From Evernia prunastri (lineage: Eukaryota > Ascomycota > Lecanoromycetes > Lecanorales > Parmeliaceae): 64,000 bases of DNA. Made by a program: the position numbers and the translations under genes. Positions 1-9,637 of this stretch are shown here, in pieces (position 1 is the first letter of the stretch; each line of letters begins with the position of its first letter). Below the pieces are notes generated by a model, which was given only the letters and a program-made list of their open reading frames with translations, was not told where the DNA came from and did not search any database. The DNA is taken from positions 124,001 to 188,000 of the forward strand of contig NKYR01000036.1 of the NCBI GenBank assembly GCA_003184365.1, in the 5' to 3' direction.

Positions 1-3000
1 AGTAGGACATGTCAAGCCTGGGTTGCTCTCGGTCCTGTGGGGTAAGGTTCTTAAAGTGTTCAGTGATCGGGAACCAAATCCTTTCTATTCTCGCTTGCAA
101 TTCTCCAGAGGGGACGAGGTGGATATACGGACAAGAGCAAGGGAGGTTGTGTCTGCTACCGAACAAAGAAAGCGAGCTCAGCGTCAGTATCTGCAAAGAC
201 ACCCAAGATACAACGTATCTCTCTTCATCTTTGGTCCAAGCAACCCCATCCGAAGATTGTGTCAGGGTATTGTTGGTCCTGGTCGGGGCAGTCGACGTAT
301 CGAAGGCATCAATCCAGTCAAACCGGTTTGGTATGCGTTCTCGGCATTCATCTATGCTACTATCGTGGCCATGGTCCTTCTGGCTTGCGTTTCTACTCCG
401 CTATATCAACGAGAATACTTTCTAAAGCTTGGTCACTATACCTCAAGGAATTGGTTTGTCTGGACTGATATGGGGTTTGCATGCGTGTTCACTCTTGAAG
501 CCCTCATCAAGGTCATCGCCGATGGATTCTTTTGGACGCCGAACGCCTACTTCCGAGGCTCCTGGGGTCTCATCGACGGCCTTGTCCTGGTCACGCTTTG
601 GATCAATGTCATCACTTCACTTTACTCGGATGGCGCTGTTTCCCGCGCCGTGGGAGCATTTAAAGCTCTCAGGTCTCTGAGGCTGCTAAATGTGAGTGAT
701 AGCGCAAGAGACACATTTCACTCTGTGATCGTCTTAGGAATCTGGAAGGTCATATCTGTAAGTTGATCGCTGATTGCCCGTTGAAGTAGTGTGGGACTGA
801 GCTTCTTCTAGGCAGCTTTTGTGTCTCTCAGCTTGCTCTTTCCATTCGCTATCTATGGCCTGAACCTCTTTAATGGGCGAATGCGATCGTGCAACGATCC
901 CAATATATATCACCTTGATGACTGCATCGGCGAATTCAATAGCACTCCTTTCAATTGGAATGTGCTTGGACCGAGACAAAGTGCGAACCCGTACTATAAC
1001 TTCGACAACTTCGGAAGCTCGCTCAGTATTCTCTTCCAAATTGTGTCCCAGGAAGGATGGACGGATGTCATGTGGACAGCAATGTCTTCGGGTGGTCGTG
1101 GAGTATCCGCAGTCCAATACTACCAATCTCAGGGCAACGCTGTGTTCTTCATTGCCTTCAATCTCTTAGGAGCCGTCTTCGTCCTGACTTTGTTTGTTTC
1201 TGTATTCATGCGCAACTACACAGAACAGACGGGAGTCGCGTACCTGACAGCAGACCAGCGATCGTGGCTGGAATTGCGAAAACTCTTGCGCCAGATCTCA
1301 CCGTCGAAGCGACCATCCAGTAACTCAGAATCTGGCTTTAGAGGCTGGTGCTACAGGATCGCTGTCAAGAAACACGGAAGGTGGCAAAGGTTGCTCACTA
1401 CCATCCTATTCCTCCACCTTGTTCTGCTGGTCACAGAGTTCTACCCCGAGCCCGAGTGGTGGCAGCGTTTTAGAGGTACGTGATGGGCAGATCTTGGGCA
1501 TATGCATGATAAGCTGACAATGCTAGACTACACATTCCTAGCGTTCACTGTTGTGTATATAGCTAACGTCTTCGTACGTATGGTCGGACTTACCTGGAAA
1601 CGATTTAGGAGGAGCTCTTGGGACCTTTATTCAGTTCTCTCTATCACCGGCACTGTCATCACGACACTCCTCGACCTCTCCAAGTACAAGATTGGCGGCA
1701 CTTATGGTCAGCTCCACAAGCTATTCTTGGTATCAATTGCCCTGCTGCTCATTCCTCGTAATAACCAGCTTGACCAGCTCTTCAAGACAGCAGCGGCTTC
1801 CTTATCTGCTATTGGCAACCTACTGGCGACTTGGTTTGTGCTGTTCCTGGTATACGCAATTGCCCTTACGCAGACTTTGGGCCTTACTAGATTCGGCGAC
1901 TCAGAAAGTGGGAATCGCAATTTTCGCAACGTCCCTAAAGCTCTTATCCTACTTTTCAGAATGAGTATGGGTGAAGGCTGGAACCAGATCATGGAAGACT
2001 TCGCCACCATCAATCCCCCCAACTGCGTCACTTCTCCTTTGTTCTACCAAAGCGATTGTGGCAGCGCTGGATGGGCTCGGGCTCTCTTCATCTCTTGGAA
2101 TATCCTGAGCATGTATATCTTCGTCAGCTTGTTTGTCTCATTGATCTTTGAGAGTTTCTCGTACGTGTACCAAAGAAGCAGCGGATTAGCTGTGATCAAC
2201 AGGAAGGAGCTCCGCAGATTTAAACAGGCCTGGGCTACTTACGATCCTGAGGGCACCGGTTGGATTTCCAAGGATGTCTTCCCTCGGTTACTTGGAGAAC
2301 TTTCAGGCGCTTTCGAGATGCGCATCTATGCCGGCAGTGAACAATCGGTACACCGCATTCTCGAGAATTGCGCTGTTGAGACGAGAGGCAACGAAACACC
2401 TCCGCCAGGAGTCATACACGGCATCGACCTCGCACGGCTTAACCATGAGCTGAGTAAGATCGACGTGGTAGACATAAGACATCGGCGGATCCGTATGGAG
2501 ATATTTTTTCAGGAAATAATGGTCTCCGCCCACCCCGACCGCGGCATCAACTTCACATCATGTCTCATGATCCTTGCTCATTACAACGTCATTTCGGACA
2601 GCAAGTCCTTAAGGTTGGAAGAATACCTCCGGCGGCGTGCTCGTCTGCAACGAGTCGAAGAGGAGGTCCGCCGTCGTGTCGTCAAGGGCTTTTTTGACAT
2701 GATGTTCTGGTCTCGCCAGTTCAGATCGCGTCTCGACTTCCGTCATTCGGCCCGCATTGTCAATATTCCACAGTTTGCTGTGCCAGAGATTTTCGTCGAC
2801 GACCAGGACGCCATGTCTCCGCAGGACCCTGCCACTCCCGGGTCATTTCCAAGTATTTCTGAAGCCAGTCCAAGAGGCCGTCCTTCACTGGATACCAGTG
2901 GTCTCCGACATCGCGGCGACTCTGGCTCGCCCTCGCGATCAGATAACAGCAGCAATGTTAGTCCATCGCTTGCTCCGCAGAGAGATATCGGACACTCGCC

Positions 3001-3274
3001 ATCACCTTCGGGCGACAGCGCGTTTCAATGGGGTTACGATGGAGTAGGGGACGACCGTTCGCCGGTGGCTGGAAGGAGTAGAGCCAATAGTTCAATCGAT
3101 CGGCAGAATGTGCTCGATACTTTCGACAACAGTGCTTGGGGTGAAAGCATTAGGCGGAGTTTTACGACGAGGAGGACTGGTACGAGGGCACCGGCTCCGA
3201 GTCGTACTAATACCACCAGACCGAGGGGAAGCCGAAGGGTGACTCCAGATCCGCCACGCCGAGCGGAACCATGA
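1..3274 (+). CDS. CCH1: Cch1-type calcium channel alpha subunit, C-terminal part (5' end outside window)
   Basis: Four-repeat plasma-membrane calcium channel pore subunit (Cch1, partner of Mid1); only repeats III and IV and the C-terminal tail are in the window. The frame is already open at base 2. Exons are 2-757, 812-1475 and 1527-3274 (introns 54 and 51 bp, GTAAGT and GTACGT donors). Repeat III has hydrophobic S1-S6 and a pore loop with SQEGWTD; repeat IV has MGEGWN. Each carries the acidic filter residue seen in calcium channels. After the last membrane helix, near YVYQRSSGLAVINRKELRRF, an EF-hand-like stretch follows (WATYDPEGTGWISKDVF). The last 200 or so residues are Ser/Pro/Arg-rich and probably disordered. 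About 1000 residues are visible, roughly half of a normal Cch1. The family call is firm; the missing N-terminal half cannot be judged. Confidence 0.95.
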
Positions 3275-4405
3275 TATCAAGATATGATTGACGACGTTAC
3301 GGCAAACATTCGATGGCGAACGCGGCAAGGCAAAGGATCGCTGTATGAGTAACTTGTAGCTCGTGGCATGAAGAAGGGGGTACATTGTGCATAAGCATTG
3401 CGAGTGGAGTTCTTCATTCACATCATGTTGGGTTTGAGGCTCAAGAGGCTCGGTGTTTGGGGCAAAGCGAAGGGGGATATACCATGTTGCTTGTTTGGCG
3501 CTGCTTTTCGGTTGGCACTTATTCTCGAACAGATCTGTAAAATTGGATTCGATGAACATAGGGGTTACTGTATCATTATTTTCAATGATATCGACGTTTT
3601 GCGGATTGGGTCTGTTTGATGTTCTGCGCATACTAAGTACGAAAGAAAGGAGGTAACAAAGGGTAGCGATTTGTAGTTGGTACTCGATCTGCGACAACAC
3701 GTATAGACTTTTCCGCAGCATAGATACCTACCTTGTAGAGTATGTAGATTATTATGAAGTCAAATTGGGCGAGACTAGGTGGTTCGGCGGCAACAGTCAC
3801 AGCCCTGTGTCCCGCTCTCTCCGCCTCACCAAACGAGCCAACAAACGTCTCAGCTCCAGATTACGACTCACCAGCGGTGCCTCAGCCTTCCTCGTATTAT
3901 GTATGAGTCGTGTGCACCGGAGAGGACGAATGATAGACTGCGTTGAAGCAAAATGTGAGGATGGCGGTCCGTTGGCATGTGTGCCTTGTTACTCCACGAC
4001 CCCTCGACCGCAACCCTGAGGTTCACGGGTCCCTAGTCGGAGAGGGAGATTGGACAATGCTATGCAGGTTCTGTGGCGTTGATGGTATATAGGGAGGGTC
4101 GCCGGTCCCCTCATTTCTCTCCCTTGGTCTTGCTGTTGTACAATTCCTGCCAACAAGTCTAGACGACTTCCTTCAAGTCTTCGAGTGAGATACGGGGTCA
4201 GACATCTCGACTGTTTCTCTCTCTATACACTTGTCTCGACCTTTTTTTTTGTGAAAGCGTCCCCTCTTTACCTCTCTCTCTCTCTCTCCCTGTGCTTCTT
4301 ACAAGAAGGAGCTACATCTGACGCTTGCTTGCTCGACCAATCGACCAATCCACCGAGCAACTCCGCCCTCTTATACACCAAGCACAGCAAACCGCCAGCC
4401 GCAAA
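3275..4405. other. Intergenic region with CT-rich, TATA-containing promoter-like segment
   Basis: No convincing gene. The part to about 3750 is presumably the CCH1 3' UTR and terminator. From 4080 the sequence looks like a fungal promoter and leader: a TATATA-like element near 4086, pyrimidine-rich stretches at 4110-4260, and a run of TC dinucleotides at about 4272-4290. This would suit transcription to the right into the ambiguous 4406 open frame. Confidence 0.4.
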
Positions 4406-4708
4406 ATGTACCCCGACCTTCCCCACCCCTCGCCAAACCCGCCTTTCTCCCGTCACCAAACCACCCAACAGCCCCACCTACCACCTCCCCTCTCCCAACG
4501 CTCCTCCCACTCCTTCATACGTAACATCCGAGGCATCAACAGCGTGCTCCTGCAACGGAGAATAAACACGAGATGGGCATTCCTCGCTACGGCGGATGAC
4601 AGCGATGTAGGAGAAGAGAGGAGCGATTTGGCCGTGGTGTTGGAGCCGAGACCGTGCGATTTCCTCGGCTGTTTGGGCATCGGGGAGGTGTTGGATAAGG
4701 ATCTGTGA
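4406..4708 (+). CDS. Questionable small open frame, + strand (100 residues)
   Basis: An ATG in the good context CAAAATG at 4406 follows a CT-rich promoter-like leader. It opens a 100-residue frame beginning MYPDLPHPSPNPPFSRHQ, Pro/His/Gln-rich at first and then unlike any family I know. It overlaps a longer open frame on the opposite strand (4478-5134), and at most one of the two is likely to be protein-coding as read. The upstream promoter signals favour this strand; the residue and codon pattern in the distal half favours the other. Unrecognised, possibly a remnant or an incomplete first exon. Confidence 0.25.
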   Translation: MYPDLPHPSPNPPFSRHQTTQQPHLPPPLSQRSSHSFIRNIRGINSVLLQRRINTRWAFLATADDSDVGEERSDLAVVLEPRPCDFLGCLGIGEVLDKDL

Positions 4709-5134
4709 GGAGTCGGGATGAGTTGAGCTGCAAGGAGAGAAGCTCGGTGCGGGTCTGAGGTTCGGGGGTTTTTGGGGGGCAGCAGCAGGATGGGACGGTG
4801 AAGCTTCGCCAGATCTGAGGCCATGGGGCTCTTCGTTGAATAAAAATGATGGGGTGTTGTTTTGCAAAGCCAATGTACATGTTTGGGGCGGGACTTTTCG
4901 GGGCAGATACCGCAATGGGCTCACAGAGCTTACTGCATGATACGGTGCTTGTGGGACATTTATAAGTATTTGGAAATGCTCCTTGCCGGCCGAACTATGA
5001 GAACCAAAATGAGACCTGAAGTCTTCCGCCAATTCCATGCTAATAGACCATGCCATGTTGCGGACGCCGATAAGCTGATGCGGCTCCGTACTGCATTTAC
5101 ACCCCCAGCCTGCCCAAGTGATCTTTCTGATCAT
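4478..5134 (-). CDS. Hypothetical protein, - strand (about 218 residues, start uncertain)
   Basis: An uninterrupted frame on the minus strand begins 61 bp past the stop of the H3K9 methyltransferase gene and in the same direction. The last 70 or so codons (4478-4700) look protein-like, with frequent C/G-ending codons and an amphipathic stretch near IQHLPDAQTAEEIARSRLQH. The first third has lower coding character, so the true start may lie further downstream, or an intron may be present. No domain recognised. It overlaps a competing + strand frame. Transcript evidence would be needed to decide. Confidence 0.3.
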   Translation of the reverse strand: MIRKITWAGWGCKCSTEPHQLIGVRNMAWSISMELAEDFRSHFGSHSSAGKEHFQILINVPQAPYHAVSSVSPLRYLPRKVPPQTCTLALQNNTPSFLFNEEPHGLRSGEASPSHPAAAPQKPPNLRPAPSFSPCSSTHPDSSQILIQHLPDAQTAEEIARSRLQHHGQIAPLFSYIAVIRRSEECPSRVYSPLQEHAVDASDVTYEGVGGALGEGRW

Positions 5135-5195
5135 GATGAATTCGCGACCCCCAGAGAAGCGCCCTCAACCCAGCTCTTCGAAACCTTGGAGTTCC

Positions 5196-7137
5196 TTAGG
5201 TGAAGAAGTATCCGCGGCAGCGAGAACTTCCACACCGACACTTTGCAGGACGATAACCGTTCTCCCTCTGCATCTCATCGGCCTTTTCTTCCGTGATGAT
5301 ATCTGTCATATCGTCATCCACGTAGTTAAACGTGAGTTCCGTTCCGGCTGAGATACGCTCCGTAGAAAAGAATGCGAGGTCGTAGACATTGTTGTCTGCG
5401 TGGTTATAGGACACGGTATAGATCGCACAATTAGGGTCACACGAGTGGTTGATGAAGCGTGTAGGCCCTCCGAGATGCATGCCATCACATACATACTTCG
5501 AACCTCCTTCCTCCTCGGACCACTTGTCAAGGTTCATGAGATAGATGCCTTGATCTGATGTGCGTGTCTCGCCCCGGCGGTTCGCTTCGTCATGAGTGAT
5601 TATCTCCCCTCGGTAGGTGTCGATAAACTGGCCTTTCTTGAGGTCCTGCGTACAACGGAGTCCTGATAACTAGATTAGTACAAGATAGGAATCATGTAGT
5701 AGACAATGCTTCGACATACCCCAGCCCCTATTAGTTGTCTTGAAGATCTCTAGTCCAACCTTTCTCCCATGCTGCACAACTCGATTTTTGCAATTACTGC
5801 CGCAGTTGCAGCGGCTATTGCATTCGTAGATATGATTCCTTCCCTTAATGAATGCGTCCCTTAGACAGGCAGTATTGAATTTTGCCATCGAGTACGGGAA
5901 TTGCTTCTTGCCTTCGGCATTGACCAAGTCGTCAAGACATTCGCAATGTAGATACTCACAGCCCATCTGACGGCCATTGTCCTTTCGGCATTTGCATCCA
6001 TTCATGAAATCCTCCGACACTGATTCAACTCCATCCCTGAGAATACTCTCGGTGACGAATCGAAAGTCAAGAGGAGGCGATGTATCGTCAATAGTATTGA
6101 CTACGAATGTATTATCGAGGACTGAAAGATGCTCGATAAAAATACGTCGACGTTCCTTTGGTGACGGCTGTGGCGGCGGAACGATTACCGCAGGAATTGA
6201 TTTATGAAAGGAAGCTTCAGGGTCTGATGAGTGCGAACTTGGACTCTTCTCCTTGATTCTCAAGCCTTTTGTTTTAGAAACTGTTCATGATCGTTAGTTA
6301 GCATCTTAGACTGCAGTCCTGCGAAAACCCGAAATCGTTTACACCTTAGGTCGGAGTATATATGCAGCTGTAAAACAAAGTAGAAAGGGTGATTATATTA
6401 CCGAGCTTTGAAGAAGCCTTTTTGACAAGGTCTAACTGCTTAGCTTTCGTCTCAATGGAAGTCTCAGTTGAATGACTTGAGCTCCTTGACTTTTTGCGCT
6501 GTGGGAGCTCGAAGTCATCGTCGTCAATGGTAAGATCGATGATCTCAACAAAGTCGCGCTTCTTAGAACTTGTGGGACCGAAGCTTCGTATATCAGATAG
6601 AGGCGGTTCGTCTGAGGATGTCGTGGGCTGCGTTCCTACGACTGGCAGAGACTGCGAACTGATAATGTGTGGTCGTCGAGAGTTTTGATGTGAGGGTGGA
6701 GTGACACCTCGTGTCCTATGTATAAACGCGTTAGTAAACGAATATGCTTCGATATTATACGCGTTAAACGTACCTAATCTCGAGTTTAGAACGCGGACTG
6801 CTCTCTGTACTTAACGGTTGATCGGACGATGCAATATGTAAGGCTTTGTGGGGTGTGAAGTCGCTGGGCCATTTTGATAATGTAGGACTGATGGACTTCT
6901 ATAAAAGATTAGAATAGTATAGAGGCTCAACGCATCTGAGAGAAACATCAAAAGGCATCAATATTACCTCAATAGACGATAGCTTCTCTACTGTGAGTAT
7001 CTGAAATTTAGAACGAAACTATTAGCGATATAACTCTTTTCGATAGTATTAGACGAGAGGTCAGTGATACTATATATAAGATATTATCTAATTGTATCAT
7101 TGTTGAAAATACGTACTTTAACGTCATTTGAAGTCAT
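5196..7137 (-). CDS. Histone H3 lysine-9 methyltransferase (SUV39/Clr4/DIM-5 family)
   Basis: Trimethylates or dimethylates H3K9 to specify heterochromatin; in Neurospora this mark directs DNA methylation of RIP-mutated DNA. Minus-strand exons, 5' to 3': 7137-7117, 7000-6968, 6898-6774, 6715-6402, 6280-5720, 5662-5196, giving 506 residues. Domains: a poorly conserved N-terminus (1-225); cysteine-rich pre-SET at about 258-328 (GCKCRKDNG, CECLDD, CNSRCNCGSNC); SET from about 340 with RGWGLRC, FINHSCDPNC and ELTFNYVDDD; post-SET zinc site CRCGSSRCRGYFF at the very end. No chromodomain is visible, as in DIM-5 and unlike Clr4. Residues 118-127 (IIDLTIDDDD) look like a SUMO-interacting motif. Exons 1 and 2 are only 21 and 33 bp and their splicing is inferred from signals, so the extreme N-terminus is less sure than the rest. 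Confidence 0.93.
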
Positions 7138-8260
7138 TCTGTAATAAGCTTATAGATTTCTCACTCTTTCTCATCGTCGATGTCTTTAGCACTTCTTTAT
7201 TAAAATAAGAAGGGCGAAATCTATCGTAGAGATCTTGCTTTTGTAAAAGATAAAAAGTAGATCATTCGAAGCTATATAGCTTGCGGAGAAACAAGGTCGT
7301 TTGTAGTTTGTTAATTGATTGTGAAGAAAGTAAATAAAAGTAGTCGTTGATCGTAAAGTCTAAAACGAAAGCGCTAAGCCCTATCGGCTACTCTATTACT
7401 AAATATAGATATAAATTTTAAGTCTTTTGTTACTATTCTATCGCTAATAATTTATAGAGCGATCGAAAATGTAATTACTTTAAGAGAAAAGAATAGTATC
7501 GAGCTTCTACTTTGCTATATTACGATGGCTTTAAGTATATTTTAAACTCTTAAAAATATACTTACAGACGTAAACGGTGAACTCCACGTGACCTTTCATC
7601 TCTCATTTTTCCATATATGATGTATTGATGTTAGATGAGTATCTATATATAGGGTGTCTCCGACTGTCCAGCGCAGACACCCTCGAAGCTACCTTTTTAT
7701 TTTACTCTATAAATAACATATGATTGCAAATAAAACTACTATCTATACTTCTCTCGAAAAGTTATGGTTTTTACAAGCATTTAAGCTTTTGAGTATTGGA
7801 GATAGTATTTATGATTGCAGAGATTTATGGCGAATTCGTCTCATCTCGGTTCTCAAAGTCTTCTTCGGCTCATGTGTCCTGGGCCTACAGGCTTTCAGCC
7901 TCGCAGCCTTGAGTGAATTGGTATTTTGATGTCAAAAACATTCCGATATAATGTCACGGCTATAATTCTGATATAAAACTATCAGGTCTTTGAGTCGCAT
8001 ATAGCCTCTGGCTGTTTGCAGCTCGCTCGAATCCCTTCTCCGATATGTTTTACCCAGCATAGATACTTCCAGTTCCGCAGTAAATCGCCATTTAACATAT
8101 TCTCCGTGAGCGATACCTCGGCGAGTTAGATCCAGCGGCTAGCGATCCGTAGCTCCACGTTTATTCAAACAGCAGAGTCTGATTCACCAATCATGATCAG
8201 CAGAATTCCTGGTTAGTGCTACTCAACTACATTCAAGATTTGGATGTTCGTGAGGCAGCC
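7138..8260. other. A+T-rich, CpA-depleted (RIP-like) divergent intergenic tract
   Basis: Separates the H3K9 methyltransferase gene (-) from RRP1 (+). The left two thirds are visibly A+T-rich, full of TpA, with CpG still present. On the + strand no CpA occurs between 7294 and 7563. This pattern is expected after RIP-type C-to-T mutation at CpA. No intact transposon ORF remains. A CACGTG box lies at 7585-7590 and a perfect 9-bp inverted repeat at 7651-7683. A 69-codon frame at 7720-7929 has no recognisable character. From about 7830 the composition returns to that of the surrounding genes. Confidence 0.6.
7651..7683. repeat. Perfect 9-bp inverted repeat with 15-nt spacer
   Basis: AGGGTGTCT at 7651-7659 is the exact reverse complement of AGACACCCT at 7675-7683, separated by 15 nt. 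It lies at the right edge of the A+T-rich tract and is G+C-richer than its surroundings. It could be a hairpin, a dimeric protein-binding site or a relic transposon end. Confidence 0.6.
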
Positions 8261-9382
8261 ATGGCTTCAGACATACAAGAGACGCCTTTTGTGAAACAGC
8301 TGGCAGCGAATGGTATGTACCCGAGCCGCTTTGCAATCCTGGCTTCCATTGATTGCTTGGTTCAAGATAACTTTGTTCGAGCAAATGCTAGAATCGAAGA
8401 CAGGATCGGCTCTCATTTACCCCATGTGTATATAAGGATCGGATGCTTATCCTAAATGTTGTCACCCTGCTATTGTTTGTCATGTATAGATTTACACAGA
8501 ATTGGCTAGCAATGCGGAGTATATCATACACAAAAGCCGTTTTGCGCGTTTATATATGCAGTCTCTAATGCCTCCAGGCCACTCAGCTAACGATTTGTTT
8601 TCTTGGAAACTATCGCTAACAGCACGACGCTACAGATCGCCCAACCCGTGAAAAAGCTCTCTCCTCGCTACAAACCTTTCTCTGCTCCGGTCGTACCTTC
8701 ACCACCATCGAACTCCTTAAGATCTGGAAAGGCCTCTTCTTCTGTACGTCGTCTTTTCTGCTAGCGGCAGCTTTGATCGACGTATTAATGGGGCCATATA
8801 GGCATGTTCCACACAGACCGCCCCATCCCCCAACAACGTCTCTCCAAGTCCCTTGCGTCCCTCCTCCTCCCGCTCCCTACGACACTCTTCCTTCCCTTCC
8901 TCCACGCGTTCTGGAAGACGATCAACCAGTACTGGTCCCAGATCCCCTCACTACGCCTGGACAAGTACTTATACCTGCTACGACAATTTATCGCCTACTC
9001 GTTCAGGTATCTACAACAGCACGCATGGGATGGGGAATTGGTAGCGAGATATTTGGATTTACTAGAGGGGGTTTATGAAGGACAGAGCGAGAATGGTATT
9101 GGGGCATTGTCTGCGGGTGATGTGAAGGTGCCGGATGGGGTTAAGTATCATGTGCTCGATGTGTGGGTTGATGGCTTGGTGGAGACGGAGGGCTGGGAGG
9201 AAGCAGGGTTGATGAGGCCTGTTGAGAAGTTGAGGATAGAGGGGAGGACGAAGATTGTAAGGGAGAGGGCGAGGGAGGTATTGAGAGACGAGCGGTTTCA
9301 GGGAACAGACGAGGCGGCAGGAGTTGACCGAGAGGGTCGTGAAGAGGATGAGGAGGGGGAGTTCGAAGGCTTTGAGGAGTGA
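8261..9382 (+). CDS. RRP1: Ribosomal RNA processing protein Rrp1 (Nop52 family)
   Basis: Nucleolar factor needed for maturation of 27S pre-rRNA and 60S subunits. Exons 8261-8312, 8636-8743 and 8802-9382 give 246 residues (yeast Rrp1 is somewhat longer). The start MASDIQETPFVKQLAAN followed by DRPTREKAL, LLKIWKGLFFCMFHTDRP and LRLDKYLYLLRQFI is the Nop52 signature block. The C-terminal 60 residues are charged and low-complexity (RE/DE-rich). Intron 1 is 323 bp, several times longer than the others in the window; intron 2 is 58 bp. The stop is 255 bp from the convergent stop of the sphingoid kinase gene. Confidence 0.92.
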
Positions 9383-9637
9383 GATTCCGGAAATTCATAC
9401 GACGTCATGATATATTGATACCCAAGATTAGGCGCAGGCCACGTTCGAAGGAAGACGTGACCTATTACTCATGCATATATAGATAGAGTCTATGTTGAAC
9501 TCGGTACTACAAGAGAACACGCTTTTTGACCCATAACCCTCATCAAGCGGCGCCCATTCACCTTAACGCCAGCGGGTATCATCGAGGCCTGCAAGAAAAG
9601 ATATACCACCAAGTTTTTGATCCTCACTACAGCTCCC

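Noticed and set aside
4268..4300. TC-repeat as a simple satellite of interest
   Set aside because: Pyrimidine runs of this size are ordinary in fungal promoters and leaders.
7720..7929. 69-codon frame in the A+T-rich region
   Set aside because: Short, no family resemblance, located in RIP-like DNA; most likely chance.
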